Assembly: GCA_022264855.1 (NCBI GenBank)
Contig: JABYQU010000012.1
Location: 124,001 to 188,000 of the forward strand
Origin: Lenzites betulinus
Taxonomy: Eukaryota > Basidiomycota > Agaricomycetes > Polyporales > Polyporaceae
DNA length: 64,000 nucleotides
Reading direction: 5' to 3'
Shown here: in pieces, positions 34,124 to 45,700 of the stretch
Position numbering within the stretch: position 1 is the stretch's first letter
Layout: the number at the start of each line of letters is the position of its first letter
The notes under the pieces: model-generated
Database searches by the model: none
Seen by the model: the letters and a program-made list of their open reading frames with translations, nothing else
Told to the model about the DNA's origin: nothing
Position numbers and translations under genes: made by a program

Positions 34124-37100
34124 CCGTCCCACTAGTCGCCAACTAGGTGGTCCATTGGCATCGAACAACAGCGAAGTCGTCCCCCAAGTGCGACACTACT
34201 CCGCTCTGGCATATCGAAGAAGCGTGCCGTGCCAGCATGCCGATGTACAACGGACAGGGCAACGCCATCGCCGCAGCGGTACGTCCTCGCCTTCGCGTGC
34301 TCCCATCTGCCACCTCCCGCTCTTCTTGCATTCAGATAAGCTGCCTCGTGCCCGCGCTCACAGGCCTGCACCAGCACCTTCGGGCAGTCGCTCACACGCT
34401 CGGCGCTCGCCCGCACGTTCGAGAGCAGTTCGCGTCCGCGCCCAAAGATGGCTCTGCTCCCACTGTGTCGTCGTGTCGGTGGCGGCATCCAAGTCTATCA
34501 CGATCGGTGTCTTGCCTGGCCTGTCGCCTTGCCTATCGCTATTCACGGCCGGCCCGCAGCACTGGGCACGTCTATAGTGCCCCGCACTCCCACCCCATGT
34601 GGTTCTCGTCGTACCTGAACGGTGCACGCTCTGTGGTGCCCGCTACAACTGCCGATGCGACAATGCAAGCCAGCTTCCTTGCACGAAGTCTACTCCGCCA
34701 TCTGCGCGAACGGTCCATTTCCCACCGGCAGCGCACGACGCTGCATCCCGCCGAGTGGCACGCACACGGCGCATCATGGGCTTCGGCGGCTTGGCGCCAG
34801 CTGTGTTGAATATCCCCTCTTCGTGCTGCATTCTGCATCGCCGTTCTGACGGAGCGGAGACAGTTTGACTGCGACTTGGCTACGCGAACTCAACGGCCGA
34901 TTCTCCGAGTCCGCCGATAGAACGCAGCCAAGGATCGGGATGCTATAGGATTCAGATCCCCGTCCAATACAATGTAATGCAATACAGCACCGTGCTGGCA
35001 TTCACTCACTCAGCCTCACGTCCGTCCATGTCGGCCACGGCGCAGTCGAGGTGCACAGATACGGCCCAGGGCCTCCACGAGCGTCGGGCGGGCGTGACAG
35101 CGAGGGCAATCGAGAAGCCGGCGGCGTCGCAGCGTCGTGCGCGCACGTATGCCCAACTGAATACGCCCGCAGCCGCGGCTCTGGCCAGTGCACTCCGGCT
35201 AGAGCCTGCATTTCCCCGCCGGCGCTCGCGCGGTGCTCACGAGTTCTCCTGAGGACGCGTGAGCGCGCGTCGCGCCGCATCACACCAGGTGTTCACTTGA
35301 CCGCCGTTCGCTGTCCTAATCGGAGCCCAGTGCGCGCGAACACGCTGGGGAAGCAGGTTCCAGAGCGGTGCGTCTGTCGGCTACTCGTGAGCGACGTCAT
35401 GTATGACCGGTATATGCACCGCTATGTGCGGGTTCAGACGCTAAGCAGGGCGAGAGCGACCGCGGCGATGGGGTTTTGCATCTCAGACGCTGCTAGCCCC
35501 TTGAAGAGCGTTCCGATTGCTCATGTGGGGGCTGGTGGAGATAAGATGGTGCAAAAACCCAATGCCGAGTGGGGACTCGCGTCGGGGCGACTGGATAACC
35601 TGACATCGAACGTGATTCCTGCACAGCAAGTTACGAGAGCGTGAATAAGATACGATTGCGAGGCGGGATTGTGTGGTTCGTGGATGATAAGACGTGTCCA
35701 GTGGCTGCACTTACGTGACTTTCGCAGAATGGTCAGCATCGCGCTATCGACCCGCCGGCGTGCGGCACGAATGTACGCACCTCTCAGAACTCCTACTAAG
35801 CTTCCCCACGGCGTCCGACAGGAGCGGCATATACGGCCGGGGACACGCATACACCGCCGCACACAGGTTCTTGGCATGGTCTGACTGTGCGGCGTCGGAG
35901 AGCCACAAAGCTCCAAGCGACAGGTCGAGTCTGCTCGAGTTGGCGTGGGGGCCCTGGCCAGTGACAGTATAGCTCCGGTCGAGCCACGATCGTGAAAGGG
36001 GGCCTGAACGTTATACGTGAATTAGCGTACGCGGTGCGCGTGAAGACTCGCGGGCCTTCTCGGAGGGCCAGCTGTTTACCCATTCATTTACCACACGAGT
36101 ACACAGACTCAACACCCTCGGAGCTGCGTCGGGCCTGGCAACCGACTCCTGGCAGCTCCTGGCAGCTGATAATACCATCCCGAGCCCGACCTCGCAACGC
36201 AACAGGCGGACCTCCGTAAGCGGGAGTCGTGGATCGGGCGTCGGGAGCCTAGTGCAACGCTCCCGTGAGGATGGGTCCGACGTGCGGCCTCCCGTCCGAG
36301 TTTGTCGCGGTTTGTCGGCGTCGTTGACTGGTGTGGTGAGCACCCAAGGCCCCAGGCCTCAGGCATCCGCCCCGGACGCCGCATCTGGATCCGGGCCCGC
36401 TTCAAGCTTCAACACTTGAGTCGTTCCTGCAGGTTCTTGCTCGCCACCACCCGGATCGCGATTCGCGACTTTCCCGGCCGCCGCGGGTCGGGGGTAAACG
36501 CTGCGCGAAGCATATCACCTCGCGCCTCCTCGCGCGCAGCCCAAGAGAGGACTTAGCGTGCGCGCAGCGTGCCCCAAGTCTCAGGAGGATGGCTGATCGC
36601 GCGCGGCGAGGCTGGCTACGACGGATGCGGGCGCGTTAGCGTGCTGCTGCGGGCAGTGCCACCACCACCACTGCGACGCACCACCGAGTGCTGGGCTCCG
36701 CGAGGACGATCGAGCGGCGCGAGGGATCAGGGGCAGATCCTGCGCGTTCGAGATGTGGCTTTCGGGTTGCGAGGGGCTGTCACGGTGTGGCTATAGTTTG
36801 AGCTGGAGGATCGAGTACAACACCAGTCAGACCCCAGACCTCAGGAGTTTCGAGTGAATCTCAAGGTCCATAGGCCACGCTCGACCCGTCGATTCGCCAT
36901 CCCATTGAGTTGCACGCGTACGGTGAATTCGAATGAAATTGCGAATCTATATATTGAGGCCGTGACCTGCAGCAAGACCCGCAAAGCCCGACCAATATAA
37001 GTATTATATCACGCTCCAGAAAGACCAAACCGCGGCACTCACCGGTCCTGTATTCAAGTGTATTCATCGCACACACTCTAGAAGTCCAGTGGCCCGCCCG

Positions 37101-38897
37101 GAAATGGGGAGGATCAGCGGCCCACGCGCCCGCCCGCCCAACTCTATTGCTATCTCATAATCTCAGTTCCCCCCTGCAGTGCGCACATTGCCGCCGGTCC
37201 GTTGTGCGCGGGCGCGGGGTGGGCCGAGTGTTCGAGATCCTGCGGTCGAGGTCCACAGTAAACAATGCAGATGGAGATGGTGGCAGATGGAGATGTTGCA
37301 GGGAGATCCAGCTAGGCACGCACCGCGTGGTGGACCTTGAATATGTGAATGTGCGCACTCACCCGGCGTAGTGTGTCCGCGTCTTCGTCTTCGTCTTCGC
37401 GCTCCTTGCGTTTCGCATTCTTGCGACTCGCGACTTGTAGAATACGCTCGAACTCGAACTCACTCGAACGCCAACCCAAGAATGAGCGGAAAGAAAACGC
37501 ATTGCATGTGTAGGCAAAAACCGTACTGTACAGAGTCGACGAGAACGTGCGTAAGAGACGTGACGTGGAGAGGTGGAGTTGGGGACGATGCGTGGACCAA
37601 GAATTCGAAGCAAACGAGTGGACGGGTTACGGGGGTGCCCTTACACCCGCGCCCGCGCGTTATCGTCCGACGCGCGCGGGCGGGGCAGGGCAGGGCGAAC
37701 AGGAAGAGCAGGGGGTTGGGTTATTCACACTGGGACTAAGCAAGTTGAAGGAGTAAGCACGCAAGGGGTGAGATGGGGTGAGATGAGATGATGAGATGGG
37801 ATGGGTGGCCGGGCCGGGGAAACGTTTTGCAGCGAGATTGTGCGATGCGGGACTGGGATTGCGGTTGCGTTGCGGGGGAAGGCGACGAGGGGGCAGGGAG
37901 AGGGGGACAGGAGAAGAGCATGGTGGTGTGAGGCGATCGAGCGTGCGTGAGAAGTCAAGTGATGCGGTGGGGGGCGAGATTGCGACAGGTCAGACTAGAG
38001 GCTAGAGACTCAAGGCAGGAGAAGGGGGACACGGACGGCGCGATAACGAGGTGAAGACGATGAGGATGACGGCGACTCTATGAGACTATGGCGAGGTAAG
38101 CACAGCGACTCCGACTCCGACACCGGCACCGGGCGACGGCAGCGCGACCATGTCCGTCGGCGTGTATACGTGCGTGTGCCGCGCGCGTGCCTGGGAAGCA
38201 GCGATGGGATGGGAGGCGGGTGGCGATAAGCACCCGGGCCACCGTCCAGGGGTGGGGAAGGGAGACAGGATGTGTGGATGCGGACTGGGGCGGGACCAGG
38301 CTCGCGCCGGCCGCTTTTCGGGTTGGTTGGGAGGAGGGAAAGAGACCGGGCGGTGTGTGCAGTCAAGCAAGAAGGCGTCAGGTGCGATTAGACGTACAAC
38401 ATTCTTCGTTGGGCAGATAGGAATAGATAGAGAGCGCGCGCGGCGAGCGGATGGGTGTAGACCGTCCCTCGAGCAGCGCAGTGTATCCACAGGTATCTGG
38501 TGGGGCGGCCCTGCGGCCAGCCCGGCATCGCAGCACTGTGTCTGTGTGTTGTGTGGCGAGAAGAAGGGGAGGAAGGGAAGGGGAGGGGGAGGGGAGATAG
38601 CGGGTTTGCATACAAGAAAGGGAGCGAGTCCGTGTCAGGCAGGGAATAAGTTAAACAACTTCAAGCAGGGGGGAGCTCGTCGGGGGTTGTGGGCCGCGAA
38701 GCGAGCGGGTATGGCGGAGCGTGTTGTAGCAGTTGGTGAACTACCGCATATGCGCTGCGAGGACGGCGTCAGCTTCGGAGCATGGCACACATGGTAGCTT
38801 TAAGGAGCAGGCGATGGGCAGCAGAGGCGTCGGGGGCGCGTCGAAGACGTAAAGCACGTCGACGGGAGAAGAGGCCCGGTCGGATCCTCTCCCCACG

Positions 38898-41596
38898 TCA
38901 TGCAGCGCAGGGCATTTTACCCCGCGTCGTCGGGCGTCGCCCCCATCCCCCCACACCACACTGCTCACCACCACCCCGCTCATCTCGAGAGACAATGAAC
39001 TCACCTCCGACCATACCAGCATCGGGCAGCCCAAAGCTAAAACCCGGGAACCCATACCCCGACCCCGCCCCAAACCCCACCTTCGGCGTATTACTCCCGC
39101 TCCCCGCACCCGCCCCCACCGCACTCACCGCCGCCGCAGCCGCCGCCACCGACGCCAGCCGCGGCGTCAGATCGCTCGACGGCGTCGCGCTCCCGCTCGC
39201 CGGCGCCGGCGGCGCGCTCTGCGCAAAGCACCACTGCCTCAGGAGCGCCGCATAGCTCGGGTCGCTCGTGTCCACGCGCGAGTTCGCGCCCGCCGCCGCA
39301 GGCGACGCGTTCAGCCCGAGGTCGCGCACGGCCGTGCTCAGCGCGGCGGCCGCCTTGCGCTCCTCCTCCTCGACGACGTGCGCGGGCGAGGCCGGGCGCA
39401 CGAGCTCGAGCGCGAGCGCGCTCGACTTCGACACCTGCGTGTGCGGGTGGCGCGGCTCGGGGCTGCCGCGGCGCGGGCTCGCGCTGCCGCTGCCCGCGGG
39501 GCTGCTGTCCTTCGACTGCGGGGGACTGAGGAGCTGCGTCTGCTGGAAGGGGTAGCTGTACGACGTCGGCCCGAAGGAGCGCGCCTGCGCGGCGAGCGCG
39601 GCGGGCGAGGGGCCCGGGATCGCCGACAGCGGCGAGGCGGCAGGGGGCGTTGTCGACGCGCTTGGCGACGAGGGGCCTGACCACGACGATGAGGGGTCGC
39701 TGAATGCAGTGACGAAATGCGGCGTACGTGGAGCAGGCAGCGGCGTCGCAGCGCTGGTACTGCCACTACTCGGATCCGGCGTCTCCTGGGTGGGAGTCGT
39801 CTCGTCCTCCTTGTTCTCGTCCGGAGTCAAGGCAAAGTCCGTGGGTAGGCTCGCGCTGCGCATACGCACGGTGCCCGGAGGCGTTGTCGGCGGGGTCATC
39901 ATGGGGGACGACGACGAAGGGGCAACATAATTGCTGAATACGAGCTTCTTCGAGAGGTAAGCGGCCGTGGGCGAGCCCAGCCCGTGCTCAGACATCTTCT
40001 CGCGCTCCCTCTGATCGCGATCCTTCCACTGACCGTGACCGTCCATGAACGATGGCGACATCGGCGGGAACGGTGAGGAGATGCTCCTCGTGAGCATCGG
40101 CGGGACGGGAACAGCGAGCTGGCGCGGGGACGCGAAGGGGGAAGAGGCGGAGCCAGTAGCGGGAGTAGTCTTCAGGGTGCTCGGCGCGCTGAACGTGCGC
40201 TGCTGCGAGTGGGCCAAGCCAAGCGCCAGCGAAGGCGACGGGAGCGGCGACGCAGGTGCGCGCCGGAACCCGACCCGGTAGTTCCTGCTGTCGTTGTTGT
40301 CCCACCACTCGCCGCCGTTGCCGGGGTTGTACCGCACGACGAGGTACAGGGTGCGTTCGGTGAGCTTCGCCTCGTAGTCCTCTAACCGGATCGTGAAGCT
40401 GTCCGCGGGCGCAGTCAGATTTTGCAACTTCGCCCGAAATTGAAAGCGACGATCTGCACGTACCTGAAGCGATCCCACGTCGGACCGGATGCCTCGTCTT
40501 CGTCCGAGTTCTGGCCAGTCGCGATGCTGCCGGCGACGTCGCCCATCGTGCGCGCACGCGGGAACGGCGGCGGGAGGCCCGGGAGGCTCACGACGTGCTT
40601 GCACAGCACCTCGCTTGTGGTCTGCCACTCATCGAGCGTGAAGCGCACCGCCACGACCTTCTCAAACGCCAGGTTCCGGACGAGGACGGTGCCGCGGAGG
40701 GTGGGCGGGCGCGTTCGGGGAAGTGCGAGCGTCTCAAGGAACACATTCGCGTAGGGCGACGGGTTGGCCTTGGGAATCGGGTAGGTGCGCTCAGCACTGG
40801 GGTCGATCTCGTGCATGAGCGTGGGCGCGGTGGTGAGGGGCGAGGACGGGAGGAGCGGGAAGGGGAAGGAGGACTCAGCCTCGGTCTCGGTCTCGGTCTC
40901 CTCACCTGGCGGCTTGGATAATGAAGCCGGCTTGCCCGTGCGATTGTAGACACGGACGGTCTCGAGGCCCGAGTCCTTCTCCGCGAAGTGGACGTTCTTG
41001 TTGGTATTCGGGGTGGAGGGAGCTGACTGTGCTCGGACGTGTTTCACCGGCATGTCGGAGATGTTTGGTGAGGAGGCGGAAGATTTGAGCGAGGACTTGA
41101 GCGGCTTCCCATTGGAGAGGATGATGGGGGTGGACGGCGTACGGGGTAATGGAGAGGACGCCTTGGAGGAGAAACGGGATGATGTGTAGGAGAAGAAGGG
41201 GGAGGGGCCGCCAGGGGGAGAGACGGGGGAGGAGGTGGGGAATGGAACGGAGGTGGGCGGCTCGAGCGGGGGAATGTCTATGCGAGAGGGGGGGTCTATG
41301 GAGGGGGAGAATTTGCCGGTGCTCATAGACAAGCGGAGGGAGTTGAGGGGAGAGTAGGGGCTCGCATATGTGGGATATGTGGGACGCTCGTCGTCGTTGT
41401 TGGCGTTATCGTCGTCATTGTCGTTGTTGATGTGGAAAACCGCCTTCTTGTTGAGACGAGGGAGCTGACCGAGGGGCGCGAACGCGCCTGGGCCGCGCTC
41501 ATCTGAGAAGTTGGAGGCGGAGCGGGTGCGACGGTGAGAGGAGGGGCGGGTCGCGGTGATGGTCGCGCCGGCGTCGGAGGGGCCTGCGTAAGGCAT
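38898..41596 (-). CDS. glycogen-targeting regulatory subunit of protein phosphatase 1 (CBM21 + RVxF)
   Basis: Two exons, 41596-40464 and 40398-38898; 877 residues. The N-terminal half is Ser/Pro-rich and carries a PP1-docking RVxF-type motif KNVHF (residues 200-204). A CBM21 starch/glycogen-binding domain follows (~283-430): VLVRNLAFEKVVAVRFTLDEW, then across the intron WDRFSFTIRLEDY, LYLVVRYNPGNGGEWWDNN and NYRVGFRR. This arrangement is that of fungal Gac1/Pig-type subunits, which bring PP1 to glycogen. The C-terminal ~440 residues are long, Ser/Pro/Ala-rich and without a known domain. The intron (65 nt) is placed so the CBM21 sequence is continuous; reading through it breaks the domain. Cytosolic, glycogen-associated. 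The 3' end of the frame is GC-rich, so the last ~30 residues are less certain. Confidence 0.88.
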
Positions 41597-41660
41597 CGGA
41601 CAGGGAGGGAGGAGGAGGGGGAGAGAGGAGGGATAAGATGAAGAGATGAGATTGGAAGGG

Positions 41661-41670
41661 AGTTATATGA
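41661..41670 (-). promoter_or_regulatory. TATA-like box of the PP1-subunit gene
   Basis: TCATATAACT on the minus strand, 65-74 nt before the ATG at 41596, followed by a CT-rich leader. Confidence 0.45.
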
Positions 41671-42519
41671 AGCGCACCGGCCGCGGGCGAGGTGGCGGGG
41701 TGGAGAGGGGCTGCGAGGGGACGCGCCAAGTTAAGTCCTCGCCAGTCTAGTCCTCCCTTTCCTTATCCTCTTCGAGAACGTGATGTCATGCTTTCTTCCC
41801 CCGACGCCCGACTCCTCCCCGCCCCCGCCCTCGCCGACGCCCTCAGCACCACCCGCACGCCCCCTGCAGCCGTGCGCCCGCCGCCCCGCCGCCAGCGCAC
41901 GCCGTCGCCCGCGCGGTCGTCGTCGCGAACGAGTGTGCGCTGTCGCGCCCCCGACTGAATACACTCCCGTTCTGGTCGCTCCCACTCCACTCACGTTCCA
42001 GGTCCGACCTCCTATCGCCCTCACCGCGGACTGCAAGATATCCGGCAATCTCGCCATCCCCACCGCTCCCAGCCCATTTCTTCCTCCCTTCCTTTCCCAC
42101 TCGCTGCCACACCTCCCTGCTCCTTCGCCCTCACATCAGTCGACCCTGATCCCCTCCAGCCGTTCCCATCCTCGCCCGGCCTCTTCGCGCTGCCCTCCCG
42201 CCGCTTCCCCGCGCCCCCGCTCCCCCTTCCAGCGCCCGAATCTAATTCCCATCTCGCTCCACCCGTCCAACCCCCCGGCACCCCCGCTGGCCTCCCTCCC
42301 CCAATCGCGTGCTGCCTCGCGGCACTGGACCGCGACATCTCTGCCCCAGCCATCGACCACTCTTCACAATCCCCGCATGGTCCCCCGCGCCCCGTGCGCC
42401 CCCGCCCTCGACGCCCGCCTGCCAGATCCCTCTCCCGCCCCGCGCCCCCGCCCCCAAAACGCCAGCCCGTCCGAGCCAGACGCCCGCTCACGATGCCGTT
42501 CTGACACACACGCCCGGCC
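41671..42519. other. intergenic, cytosine-rich
   Basis: Strongly C-rich on the + strand, so Pro/Ser-rich frames appear open by composition. No motif or splice structure supports a gene. Confidence 0.5.
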
Positions 42520-42735
42520 GCTCGCCCAGGACCCCTGACTATAGTAGGGGAACCCATATCAGGGTTTCCGGACATTTTTGCCGTTTTGAAAAAGTTGGCC
42601 TCCTCCGATTTTGCTGAAACGTTCGAATCCGAGCTCAGAAAGCGTGGGAACTTTTTTCGTCCGGACAAAATGGGCCAAATGGGCGATTTTGCGAGATGTG
42701 GGTTCCCCTACTATAGTCAGGGGTCCTGCTCGCCC
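42520..42735. mobile_element. hAT-like MITE with 8-bp target-site duplication
   Basis: A 200-bp element (42528-42727) bounded by perfect 29-bp terminal inverted repeats: 42528-42556 starts AGGACCCCTGACTATAGTAG, and 42699-42727 is its exact reverse complement, ending CAGGGGTCCT. Direct 8-bp repeats GCTCGCCC flank it at 42520-42527 and 42728-42735. Eight-bp duplications are the mark of the hAT superfamily. The 142-bp interior is AT-richer than its surroundings and codes for nothing credible, so the element is non-autonomous. Perfect ends suggest recent insertion. Confidence 0.88.
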
Positions 42736-45700
42736 TCCCAGATCGGCCGCCAGATCTTCTTGGACATTCATGGCCCGTTTCTGATCGAGGCTCGGCGCTC
42801 GCCCAGATTGACTGAATGCCGATTCGCGATCAATTGACGGCGTCTGTTTGTTAGTTTGCCCGACTGGTCACAGAGTGACCCTGCGTTTTAAGCGACGCGT
42901 CACAGCCGCTCGCAATTTCCTGGTTTCTCGGAGTTTCACACGAACGCGTTACGTACGCGTTTGATCGAACTCCGACGTCGCGCGTCGCGTCGATGTGCTC
43001 CTCCTCACTCACTCTCGCTCGTCTGAACATCAGTAACCTCTCTGCACTAATTGCAGTGTACTCTCTTGTCTACCTTGTGCCGTGTACGCTCCCCCAAAAA
43101 TGCCACTGTTCACCCAAACTTCTGTTGCCAGCTCATCGCGAATCGAACACCGCTCTTCTCCATGGACTTCTCGCCGAGCGTGCTTCTACGGCTTGATGTG
43201 CGCGGCGCCCCCGTTGCTGAAATGAATACGTACCTGGGGTCCGCCCCCTCTAGATCGCACTCCCTTGTCCCTCCCCTTGGTGCTCGCCATCGTCGCACCA
43301 CTCTGCCAAAGCCCCTTCGCTGCCAGACTGAGATACGGTGCAGCGCCGCCGCGCGCGCTGTCGCTCACCCGTACGGCCGCGTATCACGTCGCGATCAGGC
43401 AAGCACGGCAGTCAGACATCCTCCCGCGCCTCGCCCTCTCTCCGACGTCCGTCTCCGCTCCGCTGAGGGCTCGGAGTTGGCTGCCCCGTCCGACGGCGCT
43501 CGTTCGTCCCCCCACTGAGCACTCCGACGCTGGACGTCTGCGCCCTGGACAGACGGAGAGACGGCTGCCTATCAGCATCAGATTCACGCACGCCGCAGCC
43601 GCGCTCTGGAGTCTGGAATCTGGAATCGGACTGTCGACGGTCTGACTGACGCACAGTCCGGCCGTCGATTGTCCGAGCGAGCTGAGCAATCCAGACGTGC
43701 TCATTATATCGCCGTATGCGTATTTTTACATCGCTACTATGCGCGCGCGCCTTTCACGCAAAGACGTAGAGTCTAGACGCAGACCCTAGCTCGAGCACGG
43801 ACGTCTCTTACACAATTGACCCACCAGAACTCTGGTCCTCCCAGTGCCACCCACCCCACCCTCAGCGCGTCCCCGCCGCAGCTAAGCTCGACCCGACCCC
43901 CCACTCTGATTATCACTCTATCACCCCCCATCGAGCCCCGTCCCAGCGCGCCCAGCGCAGCGCGTATCTCCAGAAGGCTGCGCGCGCACGCCTTCTGTGC
44001 TTCGACGCGCCACCGCCGCGCACACGCTCGCTGCTCATGTGGGCGGGCAATCTCCTGCGTTTACGTGTGGCAATATTGCGGCCGGCGGAACACGGGCGGC
44101 TATGCCACGACGGCGCAGAATTCTGAACATGGTGGTGTGGACGAGTTGCCTGATGGGGCGGGGGAGGGGGCGGAGCGGAGGCTCGGGGCGCGCTTGCCTT
44201 ATGCGGGCATGGGGACTCGGCCACATTTCCTGCTCGTCGTTGGTCCCTTCAAGTTTCATCAAGCTCAATCCTGGATCTGCAGTTTCGATCGTGATGCCGC
44301 ACTGTGTACGTACAGAGGGGCGGGGGAACAGCGCGGTACGTGTCTTGTGCTCTTCATATACGCCGAGCTTGAGCATCACTCGCACAAAGCCACAGGTGCG
44401 GCCGCAGGCTTCTCGCGCGAGCTTCGCCGGCGGACGTCACGTCTTCCTTCGTTTCGTGGACGCGACAGGTGCGAAACGAAGCGTCCAAAGTTAGAGCTCT
44501 GTCGCCGCACATGCGCGCATGGGAGTGCCGCATACGGCCGTTTGCCCAGTCCGTCTTCCAGCCCCCCTTGCCTCGAACTTCTGTTGCCATTGGAAGACGC
44601 GGCGGGCAGGTATACGTACCGCCCAGCGACGGTATCCCCTCGCGCTCTTCGCCGCCTGCTCGCGAGCCTCTTGCACCCGCGCCGTTCGAGATTTCTTCCG
44701 CGCTACGCGGCGTGGACCACTCGCGACGTAAACTTCGCAGGACGAGCGTCGAGCATGCTATGATGTTCCCGCACGATGGATCTGATCCCTGATCCCTGTA
44801 GCGTCGACCGTCCACTCCCCGGGGGCCCGCCACAAGCGGCGAACGACATGTCAATCGCACAAGGCACTGGCCCCGTCGCCGTCGCCGCTCCCGCACAGAT
44901 TCAACCCACTGATGTCCAGGACCGAGGCGCCTCACCACCCCCGCGGGCCCCCCTTCCCCCTCTAGACGTTCCCGAGGGTGCCCTTCCGATCGGCGAGCAG
45001 CTGCGCACACAGTTTACGTACGCGCGACGTGACGCAGCGCGGACGGAGGTTCTCGACGCGCGCGCACACGTCGAGTCTCTCACTGGGTGGTGCGCGCGTG
45101 CTTCGTGCGCTCGGCTGCCGTGCAGCCGTCCCTTCGTGTGTGCCCGCGGGGGTACGCGTGATGCGCGGAAGATTCTCGTCGTGTTCTATTCCACATAGCG
45201 GCGTGGTTGGGATTGGAGTGGAGGTGCGCCGCCTCGTTCGCCGTTTCCCCAGGGTTCGTCTGTATTGCATTGCGCACAGTCTGAAGGCTACTTACTGTAC
45301 TGTAGCGCAGAATGTATCCACGCCCCTGGCCGCCGAAGCTGCTCGGCGAAATGAACGACGAATCGATGACGCAGCGACTAACTGGCTTCATGAATCATTA
45401 CATTACAGCGTCGCGCCGCGCGCGGTAGCTTGCTTAGTGCACGGGTGACCCACCATGTCTGTCATATGCGCAGCGCAGGTGCGAGCCTTCACCCCTTCTC
45501 CCTTTGTTCTGCACGCTTCTGGGCGTGCGCTTCGTCCTGCGCGCTACGAGGCGCGGCCAGCTGAGCACTCGCCACACTGGTACCCGCGGACGCGCCGCGC
45601 TCATCACGGTGCTTCAAGGAGGGTACGCCCCCATCGCCCCCGATCCTCCCCCAACGCAGCGCGACACGCGAAACCAGACAGGGCAAGCCAAGCCTTCCCC

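Larger units (their letters stand above)
32330..38897. other. 6.5-kb stretch with no recognisable gene
   Basis: Left part (32.3-34.1 kb) is AT-richer; right part (34.1-38.9 kb) is GC-rich with overlapping open frames on several strands, typical of GC-rich non-coding DNA. I found no domain motif, consistent splice chain, rRNA, tRNA or clear transposon ends. A TATA-like site at 33658 and a small frame at 33992 are listed separately. The stretch 37760-38100 is purine-rich with degenerate GAGAT/GATG runs. Confidence 0.5.

Noticed and set aside
40399..40463. Coding read-through of the PP1-subunit intron
   Set aside because: Both overlapping frames read through, but only removal of these 65 nt gives continuous CBM21 (WDRFSFTIRLEDY).
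42586..42837. 83-codon frame within the MITE
   Set aside because: Runs from inside the element across its right end and target duplication into flank; not a real gene.
43816..44763. 315-codon open frame in the GC-rich block
   Set aside because: Composition changes along the frame, no domain or repeat recognised, and other frames are also open.
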